In this document: positions 50,225 through 59,310 of the stretch, piece by piece | How the letters are laid out: each line of letters starts with the position of its first letter | How positions within the stretch are numbered: the first letter of the stretch is position 1 | NCBI RefSeq assembly: GCF_020091405.1 | Contig: NZ_CP081903.1 | Location: forward strand, 3,658,501 to 3,722,500 | DNA from: Bacteroides cellulosilyticus | GTDB lineage: Bacteria > Bacteroidota > Bacteroidia > Bacteroidales > Bacteroidaceae | Length of the DNA: 64,000 nucleotides | Reading direction: 5' to 3' | Made by a program: the position numbers and the translations under genes | The notes under the pieces: model-generated | The model's database searches: none | Told to the model about the DNA's origin: nothing | What the model saw: the letters and a program-made list of their open reading frames with translations, nothing else

Positions 50225-51541
50225 ATGAAGATTAAAACGCTTGTAGCTGTCTTGCTCCTTTCGGGTGGAGTAACCAGTGTCCTGGCACAGGAAGATTGTA
50301 ACAAGAACAGTAGTATTTCTCATGAAGCGGTAAGAGCTAATAACTTTAAAGATGCTTATTTGCCGTGGAAAGAAGTTCTGAAGGATTGCCCTACGTTGCG
50401 GTATTATACATACACGGATGGTATTAAAATATTATCATCCTTCTTGAATGATATAAAGGACCGTAATTCGGCTGATTACAAAAAGTATTTTGATGAGTTG
50501 ATGGAGGTTTTTGACTTGAGAATGAAATATACTCCGGATTTTATGCATTTGAAAGGTACTCCTTCTGTGGGTGAGGTTTTGGGTAATAAAGCCATCAATT
50601 ACATTGCTTATGCTCCTAATATAGATGTAAATCAAGCTTATGCTTGGTTGAAAGAATCTCTGGACACTGAAAAGGGGGGCTCTAAAGGTCCTATCCTCCA
50701 CTATTTCCTGGATATGTCTTTGAATAAATTGAAAGGTGATCCTAATCATAAAGAACAATTTATTCAGGATTATCTGACTGATTCCGAATATGCCGATGCT
50801 GCTATTGCCGCAGAAGATGACGCAAAAAAGAAAGCTGCTTTACAACAAGTGAAAGAAAACCTTGTAGCCATGTTTATCAATAGTGGTACCGCTGATTGTG
50901 AATCTTTGCAGGGTATTTATGGTCCTAAAATTGAAGCGAACCAATCTGACTCTACTTACCTGAAGAAAGCTATCTCTATCTTGAAGATGATGAAGTGTAC
51001 GGAAAGCGAAGCATACTTCCAGGCTTCTTATTATATGTATAAGATTGACCCGACTGCTGATGCCGCTACCGGATGCGGATATATGGCATACAAGAAGGGT
51101 GACTATGATACGGCTATCAAATACTTTGATGAAGCACTGAATTTGGAGAGTGATAATGAAAAGAAAGCTCAGATTGCTTATGCTGTTGCTGCCACATTAT
51201 TCAATGTGAAGAAACTTTCACAAGCCAGAGGTTATTTGCAAAAAGCTATCAGTTTCAAAGAGAATTATGGTGATGCTTATATCTTGCTTGCACAACTTTA
51301 TGCTTCCAGCCCGAACTGGAATGATGAGGCTGCCTTGAATAAATGTACATATTTTGTTGTTATTGATAAACTGCAACGCGCTAAAGCTGTAGATCCCACA
51401 GTAGCGGATAAAGCAAACGAATTGATTTCAACGTATGCACGTTATACACCGAAGGCTGAAGACCTCTTTATGTTGGGCATTAAAGCCGGTGACCGCGTTA
51501 CAGTAGGCGGTTGGATCGGTGAAAGCACAACGGTTCGATAA
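50225..51541 (+). CDS. Periplasmic tetratricopeptide repeat protein
   Basis: 438 residues with signal peptide MKIKTLVAVLLLSGGVTSVL-AQ. TPR units are clear in the C-terminal half: GCGYMAYKKGDYDTAIKYFD EALNLE, YAVAATLFNVKKLSQARGYL QKAISF and YGDAYILLAQLYASSPNWND. The N-terminal half is also helical (LPWKEVLKDCPTLRYYTYTD). It is a Bacteroidetes-conserved gene next to lptC; a scaffold role in the envelope is inferred from the neighbours only. Confidence 0.88.
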   Translation: MKIKTLVAVLLLSGGVTSVLAQEDCNKNSSISHEAVRANNFKDAYLPWKEVLKDCPTLRYYTYTDGIKILSSFLNDIKDRNSADYKKYFDELMEVFDLRMKYTPDFMHLKGTPSVGEVLGNKAINYIAYAPNIDVNQAYAWLKESLDTEKGGSKGPILHYFLDMSLNKLKGDPNHKEQFIQDYLTDSEYADAAIAAEDDAKKKAALQQVKENLVAMFINSGTADCESLQGIYGPKIEANQSDSTYLKKAISILKMMKCTESEAYFQASYYMYKIDPTADAATGCGYMAYKKGDYDTAIKYFDEALNLESDNEKKAQIAYAVAATLFNVKKLSQARGYLQKAISFKENYGDAYILLAQLYASSPNWNDEAALNKCTYFVVIDKLQRAKAVDPTVADKANELISTYARYTPKAEDLFMLGIKAGDRVTVGGWIGESTTVR

Positions 51542-51552
51542 GAAATATAAAT

Positions 51553-52200
51553 ATGTTACCACAACGAAGTAACGTTCTATTTTGTAGAAGTTTGAGCATA
51601 ACCATTGCCTTTGGGGCAGTGGTTATGCTTCTTTTATTTTCCGCCTGTTCCGGACGGCATAAGGATCTGGGAAATGCCATAACCGAGCGTGATTCATTGC
51701 CTGTGATGGATACGAAAGGGGTAATGACTTTGATCTCTGACTCCGGTGTCACCCGCTATCGAATCAATACGGAAGAGTGGTTGGTTTTTGACCGGAAAAA
51801 TCCACCTTATTGGGCATTCGAGAAAGGTATATATCTGGAGAAGTTCGATTCTATATTTAATGTAGATGCAAGTATCCAGGCAGATACGGCATATTATTAT
51901 GAGAAGCAAAAGTTGTGGAAGCTGATGAGTAATGTGCATATTCAAAATCTCAAAGGTGAGAAGTTTGATACAGACTTGTTATATTGGGACCAGAATAAGC
52001 ATAGGGTTTATTCTGATCAGCGGATTCGTATAGAACAACCTGATCAAATTATTTATGCCATTGGTTTTGAATCTGATGAACAATTGAATAAGTACACGTT
52101 TTTTAAGCCAGAAGGTGAATTTTATGTGGATGATGATGCCACAGCTCCTGCAGACAGCGTGCAAACTGGTAGTCTGCCAAAAGATAGTATCAAACCATAA
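51553..52200 (+). CDS. lptC: LPS export protein LptC
   Basis: 215 residues, an N-terminal signal anchor (SITIAFGAVVMLLLFSACSG, with a possible lipobox Cys) followed by the LptC-type beta-jellyroll: LISDSGVTRYRINTEEWLVF, YWAFEKGIYLEKFDSIFNVD, WKLMSNVHIQNLKGEKFDTD and LYWDQNKHRVYSDQRIRIEQ. It would link the inner-membrane LptBFG complex to LptA and carry LPS through the periplasm. LptE is encoded at 60542-61069. It ends 3 bp before the CorC-like gene. Confidence 0.9.
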   Translation: MLPQRSNVLFCRSLSITIAFGAVVMLLLFSACSGRHKDLGNAITERDSLPVMDTKGVMTLISDSGVTRYRINTEEWLVFDRKNPPYWAFEKGIYLEKFDSIFNVDASIQADTAYYYEKQKLWKLMSNVHIQNLKGEKFDTDLLYWDQNKHRVYSDQRIRIEQPDQIIYAIGFESDEQLNKYTFFKPEGEFYVDDDATAPADSVQTGSLPKDSIKP

Positions 52201-52203
52201 ATT

Positions 52204-53460
52204 ATGGATACCTATATTTATTTATTGATTACTATGGCTTTCTCCGCTTTCTTTTCGGGTATGGAGATTGCTTTTGTTTCCGTAGACAAACTGCGTTTTG
52301 AAATGGAACGTAAGGAAGGGTTGACTTCACGCATTCTTTCTTATTTCTTCCGTAATTCCAATAGCTTCATATCTACCATGTTGGTAGGTAATAATATTGC
52401 GCTGGTTATTTATGGTATTCTCATGGCGCAAGTTATCAAAGTCCATCTCCTGGGCGATTTGATCTCCAATGATTTCGTGGAAGTGTTGTTACAGACAATC
52501 ATTTCTACGCTTATTATCTTGGTAACAGGTGAATTCCTTCCTAAAACCTTATTCAAGATTAACCCCAATCTTGTATTAAAAGTATGCGCTTTTCCGCTAC
52601 TGATCTGTTATATCGTTTTGTATCCGGTGTCTCAGCTGGCTTCCGGATTATCTTACCTATTCTTGCGTCTGTTCGGGATGAAGATCAATAAAGAAGCTTC
52701 GGACAAGGCTTTTGGAAAAGTAGACCTGGATTATTTTGTCCAGTCCAGTATCGATAATGCCGAAGATGAAGAAGAACTGGATGCCGAGGTGAAGATATTT
52801 CAGAATGCGCTCGACTTCTCCAGTATTAAAATACGCGATTGCATCGTACCCCGCACGGAAATTGTAGCTGTTGACCTGACTGCCACTCTGGAAGATTTGA
52901 AAAGTCTTTTTGTTGAATCCGGCATCTCCAAGATTATAGTGTATGATGGCAATATAGATAATGTGGTAGGGTATATCCATTCGTCCGAAATGTTCCGCAA
53001 TCCTGCCGACTGGCGGAATAATGTAAAAGAAGTACCCATTGTGCCCGAAACTATGGCAGCGCATAAACTGATGAAACTCTTCATGCAGCAAAAGAAAACG
53101 ATTGCTGTAGTGGTGGATGAGTTTGGCGGTACGTCCGGCATTGTTTCACTGGAGGACTTGGTAGAAGAAATATTCGGTGATATTGAGGATGAACATGATA
53201 ATACTTCGTATGTATGCAAACAGATTGGCGAAGACGAATATGTGCTTTCCGGTCGTTTGGAAATAGAAAAAGTTAATGAGACATTTGATCTGGATCTGCC
53301 GGAAGAAGATGATTATATGACGGTGGGTGGATTGATCCTGAACCGTTATCAGAGTTTCCCGAAATTGCATGAAGTAGTGACGATTGATAAATTCCAGTTC
53401 AAAATTATTAAGGTTACAGCCACTAAAATAGAGTTGGTACGTCTTAAAGTGGTGGAATAA
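52204..53460 (+). CDS. DUF21-CBS-CorC_HlyC membrane protein (hemolysin family)
   Basis: 418 residues. The DUF21 (CNNM) transmembrane domain is at about 1-190, with helices ITMAFSAFFSGMEIAFVSVD, TIISTLIILVTGEFLPKTLF and FPLLICYIVLYPVSQLASGL. A CBS pair is at about 205-330 (VPRTEIVAVDLTATLEDLKS, KKTIAVVVDEFGGTSGIVSL EDLVEEIFGDIEDE), and a CorC_HlyC domain at 340-418. Proteins of this type are Mg2+/Co2+ efflux or sensing proteins; the hemolysin name is historical. It is co-transcribed with lptC. Confidence 0.93.
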   Translation: MDTYIYLLITMAFSAFFSGMEIAFVSVDKLRFEMERKEGLTSRILSYFFRNSNSFISTMLVGNNIALVIYGILMAQVIKVHLLGDLISNDFVEVLLQTIISTLIILVTGEFLPKTLFKINPNLVLKVCAFPLLICYIVLYPVSQLASGLSYLFLRLFGMKINKEASDKAFGKVDLDYFVQSSIDNAEDEEELDAEVKIFQNALDFSSIKIRDCIVPRTEIVAVDLTATLEDLKSLFVESGISKIIVYDGNIDNVVGYIHSSEMFRNPADWRNNVKEVPIVPETMAAHKLMKLFMQQKKTIAVVVDEFGGTSGIVSLEDLVEEIFGDIEDEHDNTSYVCKQIGEDEYVLSGRLEIEKVNETFDLDLPEEDDYMTVGGLILNRYQSFPKLHEVVTIDKFQFKIIKVTATKIELVRLKVVE

Positions 53461-53580
53461 TAACAGAATGGCGTAATTTTTTAAAGAATAAATAGATGCG
53501 TATTAGCATTTTTTGTATCTTCGTGCGCTAAAATGAAGTTTGGAGAAAATATAATAAACAAATAAATCATATTAACTAAA

Positions 53581-55719
53581 ATGGCAACATTACAAAACAT
53601 TCGGTCTAAAGGACCCTTATTGGTGATTGTTATTGGTTTGGCGCTGTTCGCTTTCATTGCGGGAGACGCATGGAAGGTATTGCAGCCACACCAGTCACAT
53701 GATGTAGGAGAGGTTAACGGAGAGTCACTTTCCGCTCAGGATTATCAGAGCTTGGTAGAAGAATATACTGAAGTTGTGAAATTTTCCAGAGGAACAAGTG
53801 CACTCACAGATGAAGAAAACAATCAGATTAAAGATGAAGTTTGGAGAAACTACGTTAACAATAAGTTGATTGAAAACGAAGCAAAAAAACTTGGTTTGTC
53901 AGTTTCTAAAGCAGAACTCCAGTCAATCATTGATGCAGGTGTACACCCGATGTTGCAGCAGACCCCGTTCCGTAATCCGCAAACTGGTGCTTTCGACAAA
54001 GATATGTTGAAGAAGTTCCTCGTAGATTACTCTAAGATGAACACAGCGCAGATGCCGGCACAGTATGCAGAATATTATCAGTCTATGTACAAGTTCTGGT
54101 CTTTCCTTGAAAAACAATTGGTTCAGACTCGTCTGGCTGAGAAATATCAGGCTTTGGTTTCAAAGTCTCTTTTCTCTAATCCGGTAGAAGCTCAGGATGC
54201 TTTCAATGCAAGAGTGGATCAGTCTGATATGTTGCTGGCTGCCATTCCTTATTCTTCAATCGTAGATTCTACAGTGACCATCACAGATGCAGACCTGAAA
54301 GCAGCTTATGACAAGAAGAAAGAGCAATTCAAACAATATGTGGAAACTCGTAACATCAAGTTTATTGATGTACAAGTAACTGCAAGCCCTGAAGACAGAA
54401 ATGCTATCCAACAGGAAGTAGTGGAATATACTGAACAACTTGCAGGTACTCCGGGTGATTATTCTACACTCGTTCGTGCTGCCGGTTCTGAAGTTCCTTA
54501 CATTGATCTATATTATACTTCTAAGGCGTTGCCTACCGATGTAGCTGCTCGTCTGGACTCTGTTTCAGTAGGTGGTGTATATGGTCCTTACTACAATGCG
54601 ACTGACAATACGATCAACTCGTTCAAGAAGTTGGCTATTGCTTCAATGGCAGACTCTATTCAGTATCGTCAGATACAGGTGGTTGCTGAAGATGCTGCGA
54701 AGACAAAAACTTTGGCTGACAGTATCTATACTGCCATCAAAGGTGGTGCAGACTTTGCTGAAATCGCTAAGAAGTATGGTCAGACCGGTGAGGCCACCTG
54801 GATTTCTTCTGCTAACTACGAAGGCGCACAGTTGGATGGTGACAACCTGAAGTATGTGAATACAATCACTACTCTTGGCAAGAACGAAATGACCAACCTG
54901 AACCTGGCACAGGCAAATATCATTGTACAGGTGATGGATAAGAAGGCTGTTAAAGATAAATATAAAGTAGCCGTTATCAAACGTCCGGTAGAGTTCAGCA
55001 AAGAAACTTACAGCAAGGCGTACAATGAATTCAGCCAGTTTATCGCTTCTAACCCGACACTGGAGAAGATGGTAGCTAATGCTGAAGATGCTGGTTATAA
55101 GCTTTTGGATAGAAACGATTTGTATAGTTCTGAACATGGTATCGGTGGTATCAGAGGTACTAAAGAAGCTTTGAGATGGGCATTCTCTGCAAAAACCGGT
55201 GAAGTATCCGGTTTGTATGAGTGTGGCGAAAGTGACCGTATGTTGGTAGTGGGCGTTTCTGCTATTGTTCCGGCTGGTTACCGTCCGTTGGCTTTGGTGA
55301 AAGACCAACTGAGACTTGAATTGCTTCGCGACAAGAAGGCTGAGAAGATTATGGCTGACATGAAGGCTGCCGGCGCTACTTCATTCGATCAATTTAAAGC
55401 TATGCCTGAAGCAGTAAGCGATTCTGTGAAACACGTAACTTTTGCAGCTCCCGCTTATGTTCCGGTATTGCGTGCAAGTGAACCGTTGGTAGGCGCTTAT
55501 GCATCGATTGCCGAACTGAACCAACTGAGTGCTCCGATAAAGGGTAATGGTGGTGTATTTGTTCTTCAACCGTATGCAAAAGATAAACTGAACGAAACTT
55601 TCAACCAGGAAACAGAAGAAACTACGTTGCAGAATATGCATGCCCGTATGGCAAGCCAGTTCCTCAACGACTTGTATCTGAAAGCTGATGTGAAAGATAG
55701 CCGTTATCTGTTCTTCTAA
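53581..55719 (+). CDS. PpiD-like membrane-anchored peptidyl-prolyl isomerase
   Basis: 712 residues. N-terminal signal anchor LVIVIGLALFAFIAGDAWKV, then a SurA-N-like chaperone domain (VGEVNGESLSAQDYQSLVEE, VNNKLIENEAKKLGLSVSKA), and parvulin-like regions about 330-450 (IQYRQIQVVAEDAAKTKTLA DSIYTAIKGGADFAEIAKKY) and again near 500-560. It should assist folding of outer membrane proteins after Sec export. It is transcribed separately from the CorC gene (120 bp gap; TATCTTCG at 53516-53523 is a weak -7). Confidence 0.88.
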   Translation: MATLQNIRSKGPLLVIVIGLALFAFIAGDAWKVLQPHQSHDVGEVNGESLSAQDYQSLVEEYTEVVKFSRGTSALTDEENNQIKDEVWRNYVNNKLIENEAKKLGLSVSKAELQSIIDAGVHPMLQQTPFRNPQTGAFDKDMLKKFLVDYSKMNTAQMPAQYAEYYQSMYKFWSFLEKQLVQTRLAEKYQALVSKSLFSNPVEAQDAFNARVDQSDMLLAAIPYSSIVDSTVTITDADLKAAYDKKKEQFKQYVETRNIKFIDVQVTASPEDRNAIQQEVVEYTEQLAGTPGDYSTLVRAAGSEVPYIDLYYTSKALPTDVAARLDSVSVGGVYGPYYNATDNTINSFKKLAIASMADSIQYRQIQVVAEDAAKTKTLADSIYTAIKGGADFAEIAKKYGQTGEATWISSANYEGAQLDGDNLKYVNTITTLGKNEMTNLNLAQANIIVQVMDKKAVKDKYKVAVIKRPVEFSKETYSKAYNEFSQFIASNPTLEKMVANAEDAGYKLLDRNDLYSSEHGIGGIRGTKEALRWAFSAKTGEVSGLYECGESDRMLVVGVSAIVPAGYRPLALVKDQLRLELLRDKKAEKIMADMKAAGATSFDQFKAMPEAVSDSVKHVTFAAPAYVPVLRASEPLVGAYASIAELNQLSAPIKGNGGVFVLQPYAKDKLNETFNQETEETTLQNMHARMASQFLNDLYLKADVKDSRYLFF

Positions 55720-55742
55720 GAAATAACGATAATTGAGATATG

Positions 55743-55780
55743 AAAAGCCGTCTGATAGAATATCAGGCGGCTTTTTCTTT
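55743..55780 (+). terminator. Intrinsic terminator after the PpiD-like gene
   Basis: AAAAGCCG-CTGATA...TATCAG-CGGCTTTTTC, a long stem with a T tract. Confidence 0.9.
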
Positions 55781-55810
55781 ATCCCTGTGTCTCATTTTCT
55801 GCGCCTGCAA

Positions 55811-55841
55811 TTGCCTTTGTGCAACTTTATTCCTACCTTTG
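55811..55841 (+). promoter_or_regulatory. Promoter of rlmN
   Basis: TTG at 55811-55813 and TACCTTTG at 55834-55841 with 20 bp between; ATG at 55874. Confidence 0.7.
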
Positions 55842-55873
55842 CAAAGATAAAATGGAAAGATTGATAGATAATT

Positions 55874-56914
55874 ATGCCGAAACAAACTCTTTTAGGACTG
55901 ACACTCACTGAATTGCAGGAGGCGGTGAAAAGACTGGGAATGCCCGGGTTTTCCGCCAAACAGATTGCTTCATGGATGTATGACAAGAAAGTGAACTCCA
56001 TAGACGATATGACCAACTTGTCGCTGAAACATCGGGATCTCCTGAAAGATGTCTACGAAGTAGGAGCGGAGGCACCTGTGGAAGCTATGCGTTCCACAGA
56101 CGGTACAGTGAAATACTTGTATCGGGCAGGTGATAAGAACTTTGTAGAGGCGGTTTATATTCCCGATGAAGATCGTGCCACACTTTGTGTATCTTCTCAG
56201 GTGGGATGTAAGATGAACTGTAAGTTTTGTATGACGGGTAAGCAAGGCTTCAGTGCCAACCTGACTGCCAACCAGATAATCAATCAGATAAATTCTCTTC
56301 CCGAGCGGGATAAATTGACCAATGTGGTGATGATGGGCATGGGCGAGCCTTTGGATAATCTGGACGAGGTGCTGAAAGCTCTGGAAATTATGACTGCTTC
56401 TTATGGATATGGATGGAGCCCCAAGCGGATCACACTCTCTACCGTTGGTTTACGCAAAGGATTTCAGCGCTTTATAGAAGAGTCGGAATGTCATCTGGCT
56501 GTCAGCTTACACTCTCCGGTAGCCTTGCAACGTCGCGAACTGATGCCTGCTGAGAAATCTTTCTCTATCACTGAAATGGTAGACATGTTAAAAAACTATG
56601 ATTTTAGTAAACAGCGTAGACTATCTTTTGAATATATTGTTTTTAAGGGTGTGAATGATTCGTTGCTCTATGCTAAGGAATTGTTGAAACTCTTGCGTGG
56701 ACTGGACTGCCGTATCAACCTCATTCGCTTTCATGCCATTCCCGGTGTAGACCTGGAGGGAGCGGATATGGAAACAATGACTAAACTCCGTGATTACCTG
56801 ACTTCCCGCGGTTTGTTTACTACGATACGTGCTTCCCGCGGTGAAGATATATTTGCCGCTTGCGGCATGCTTTCCACTGCCAAACAGGAAGAGAATAAAC
56901 AAGAATTAATATAA
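55874..56914 (+). CDS. rlmN: 23S rRNA (adenine-2503-C2)-methyltransferase RlmN
   Basis: 346 residues, a radical-SAM enzyme. The cluster motif is CKMNCKFCMTGKQGF (C-x3-C-x2-C) near residue 116, preceded by CVSSQVG. Other signatures are MMGMGEPLDNLDEV and SPKRITLSTVGLRKG. The C-terminal catalytic cysteine is in GEDIFAACGMLST. It methylates A2503 of 23S rRNA and A37 of some tRNAs. It has its own promoter and ends 70 bp before the DUF4837 gene. Confidence 0.97.
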   Translation: MPKQTLLGLTLTELQEAVKRLGMPGFSAKQIASWMYDKKVNSIDDMTNLSLKHRDLLKDVYEVGAEAPVEAMRSTDGTVKYLYRAGDKNFVEAVYIPDEDRATLCVSSQVGCKMNCKFCMTGKQGFSANLTANQIINQINSLPERDKLTNVVMMGMGEPLDNLDEVLKALEIMTASYGYGWSPKRITLSTVGLRKGFQRFIEESECHLAVSLHSPVALQRRELMPAEKSFSITEMVDMLKNYDFSKQRRLSFEYIVFKGVNDSLLYAKELLKLLRGLDCRINLIRFHAIPGVDLEGADMETMTKLRDYLTSRGLFTTIRASRGEDIFAACGMLSTAKQEENKQELI

Positions 56915-56983
56915 ATTATTAACTTTGGCTCGGATGATATACGTATTCTTCGTAGTTTTGTAAAAACATTAACTGGTAAGTAT

Positions 56984-58045
56984 ATGAGAAAGCAGCTGTT
57001 TTATTTAAGTCTGACTATTGTAGCAATTGCCCTTTCCGCATGTAGTGGCGGTAAGAAAGGCGTGTTTGGTGCGACTTCAAGTGGTCGTGCGTATGAAATT
57101 CTGGTAGTGGTTGATCCCGCTATGTGGGAACGTCCTGCCGGTAGGGCGCTTTATGATGTACTTGATACGGATGTACCGGGGCTCCCCCAGTCCGAACGTT
57201 CTTTCCGTATGATGTACACTTCTCCTGCCAATTATGATGCTACGTTAAAGTTGATTCGTAACATTATTATCGCTGATGTACAGGATATTTATACCCAGCC
57301 TAAGTTTAAATATGCGAAGGATGTATATGCTGCTCCGCAAACTATCCTGACTATACAGGCTCCTGATGAAGCTTCTTTCGAGCAGTTTGTGACGGAAAAC
57401 AAACAGACTATCATTGATTTCTTTACCCGTGCGGAAATGAACCGACAGATTACGTTCTTGGAAAAGAAGCATAATGATTATGTGACGACAAAAGTAAAGA
57501 GTATGTTTGATTGTGATATCTGGGTGCCTGCTGAACTTTCTTCTACCAAGCAAGGAGAGAACTTCTTCTGGGCTGGTACGAATGCAGCTACCGGTGATCA
57601 GAACTTTGTCATTTACTCTTTCCCGTACAAAGATAAGAATACATTTACCAAGGAATATTTTGTGCAGATGCGTGACTCTGTCATGAAGGCTAACATTCCG
57701 GGAGCGAAGGAAGGCATGTATATGGCAACTGACTCCTTAATGACCGATGTTCGTCCTCTTAATGTACAAGGAGAGTATGCGCTGGAAGCTCGTGGTCTGT
57801 GGCGTATGAAGGGAGATTTTATGGGTGGTCCGTTTGTTTCGCACATGCGCTTGGATCCGGTGAACCAACGTATTATTGTTGTGGAAGCCTTTATCTATTC
57901 ACCTGATAAGTTGAAACGTAATCTGATGCGCCAGATGGAAGCCTCTCTTTACACTTTGAGAGTGCCGGGTGATAAACAGACAGGAGCTGAGATTCCATTG
58001 GGCGTGACGAAAGAGCAGAGTAAAGCTACTGATCAAGGAAAATAA
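56984..58045 (+). CDS. DUF4837 family lipoprotein
   Basis: 353 residues. MRKQLFYLSLTIVAIALSAC-SGGKKG has a lipobox. The conserved start ATSSGRAYEILVVVDPAMWE and the later TYSFPY-like WAGTNAATGDQNFVIYSFPY are typical of DUF4837, a Bacteroidetes-only family of exported proteins without known function. A TAGTTTTG element (56953-56960) stands 24 bp upstream. The neighbouring genes are not obviously related in function. Confidence 0.88.
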   Translation: MRKQLFYLSLTIVAIALSACSGGKKGVFGATSSGRAYEILVVVDPAMWERPAGRALYDVLDTDVPGLPQSERSFRMMYTSPANYDATLKLIRNIIIADVQDIYTQPKFKYAKDVYAAPQTILTIQAPDEASFEQFVTENKQTIIDFFTRAEMNRQITFLEKKHNDYVTTKVKSMFDCDIWVPAELSSTKQGENFFWAGTNAATGDQNFVIYSFPYKDKNTFTKEYFVQMRDSVMKANIPGAKEGMYMATDSLMTDVRPLNVQGEYALEARGLWRMKGDFMGGPFVSHMRLDPVNQRIIVVEAFIYSPDKLKRNLMRQMEASLYTLRVPGDKQTGAEIPLGVTKEQSKATDQGK

Positions 58046-58076
58046 TATTGAGAATGTATACGAATTAAAGAGATAA

Positions 58077-58158
58077 CTTTCATCCTCAGATTACGCGGAT
58101 TGCACAGATTTGTTTAAATCCCAATCTGCGTTATCCGCGTAATCTGCGGATGAAGATT
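58077..58158. repeat. Inverted array of CAGATTACGCGGATT-type units
   Basis: Left arm CTTTCATCCTCAGATTACGC GGATTGCACAGATT (58076-58110) faces right arm AATCTGCGTTATCCGCGTAA TCTGCGGATGAAG (58123-58155). Units of 9-10 bp (GATTACGCG, GATTGCACA) are visible; the loop is about 12 bp. It lies between DUF4837 and pdxA. Confidence 0.88.
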
Positions 58159-58211
58159 TATCGTTGGAACTTCTGGCACATTCTTATCTAAAATGATATA
58201 TATATTGAAAA

Positions 58212-59309
58212 ATGGAAGATAATAAAATAAAAGTCGGCATTACACAAGGAGACATAAACGGTGTGGGTTATGAAGTTATTCTGAAAGCATTCTCCGACCC
58301 CGTTATGCTGGAACTGTGTACACCTGTTATTTATGGCTCCCCTAAGGTGGCAGCTTATCATCGCAAGTCACTTGATTTGCCGACAAACTTCAGTATCGTG
58401 AACTCTGCTGCGGAAGCGGCTTACAACCGTTTGAGTGTAGTGAACTGTACGGATGATGAAGTGAAAGTAGAATTCTCAAAGGCAGATCCTGAAGCCGGAA
58501 AGGCTGCACTCGGTGCATTGGAAAGAGCTATCGAGGAATATAAAGAGGGATTGATTGACGTGATTGTCACAGCTCCCATCAACAAGCATACCATTCAGTC
58601 GGAAACTTTTGCATTTCCCGGTCATACGGAATATATAGAAGAGAGACTGGGCAATGGTGCCAAGTCATTGATGATTCTGATGAAAGATGATTTCCGGGTG
58701 GCATTGGTTACCGGACATATCCCTGTCAGCCAGATTGCTTCGACTATAACGAAGGAACTGATAGAGGAGAAACTGGCTATCTTCAACCAGTCGTTGAAGC
58801 AGGACTTCGCTATCGATGCACCGCGTATTGCCGTACTTTCTCTGAATCCGCATGCGGGAGATGAAGGTCTGCTGGGAAAAGAAGAAGAAGAAATTATCAT
58901 TCCGGCATTGAAAGAGATGTCTGCCAGAGGTATCTTGTGCTATGGACCGTATCCGGCTGACGGCTTTATGGGTTCAGGCAATTTCACTCATTTTGACGGT
59001 GTGCTTGCCATGTATCACGATCAGGGACTGGCACCGTTCAAAGCACTGGCGATGGACGAAGGTGTGAATTATACTGCCGGATTGCCTGTGATACGTACTT
59101 CACCGGCTCATGGCACTGCATACGATATTGCAGGAAAAGGTTTGGCGAGTGAAGACTCTTTCCGTCAGGCTATTTATGTGGCTATCGACGTGTTCCGTAA
59201 TCGCCTGCGTGATAAAGCAGCACATGCCAACCCTTTGCGAAAACAATATTACGAAAAGCGTGATGACAGCGATAAGCTGAAACTCGATAGTGTGGAAGAA
59301 GATTTGTAG
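58212..59309 (+). CDS. pdxA: 4-hydroxythreonine-4-phosphate dehydrogenase
   Basis: 365 residues with PdxA hallmarks: IKVGITQGDINGVGYEVILK at the N-terminus, VTAPINKHTIQ, FPGHTEYIEERLG (metal His), LNPHAGDEGLLGKEEE and LAMYHDQGLAPFKALA (metal His), then LPVIRTSPAHGTAYDIAGKG. The enzyme oxidises 4-phosphohydroxy-L-threonine in pyridoxal phosphate synthesis. It ends 1 bp before the sigma-54 activator start, so the two are probably one transcription unit. Confidence 0.95.
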   Translation: MEDNKIKVGITQGDINGVGYEVILKAFSDPVMLELCTPVIYGSPKVAAYHRKSLDLPTNFSIVNSAAEAAYNRLSVVNCTDDEVKVEFSKADPEAGKAALGALERAIEEYKEGLIDVIVTAPINKHTIQSETFAFPGHTEYIEERLGNGAKSLMILMKDDFRVALVTGHIPVSQIASTITKELIEEKLAIFNQSLKQDFAIDAPRIAVLSLNPHAGDEGLLGKEEEEIIIPALKEMSARGILCYGPYPADGFMGSGNFTHFDGVLAMYHDQGLAPFKALAMDEGVNYTAGLPVIRTSPAHGTAYDIAGKGLASEDSFRQAIYVAIDVFRNRLRDKAAHANPLRKQYYEKRDDSDKLKLDSVEEDL

Positions 59310-59310
59310 A

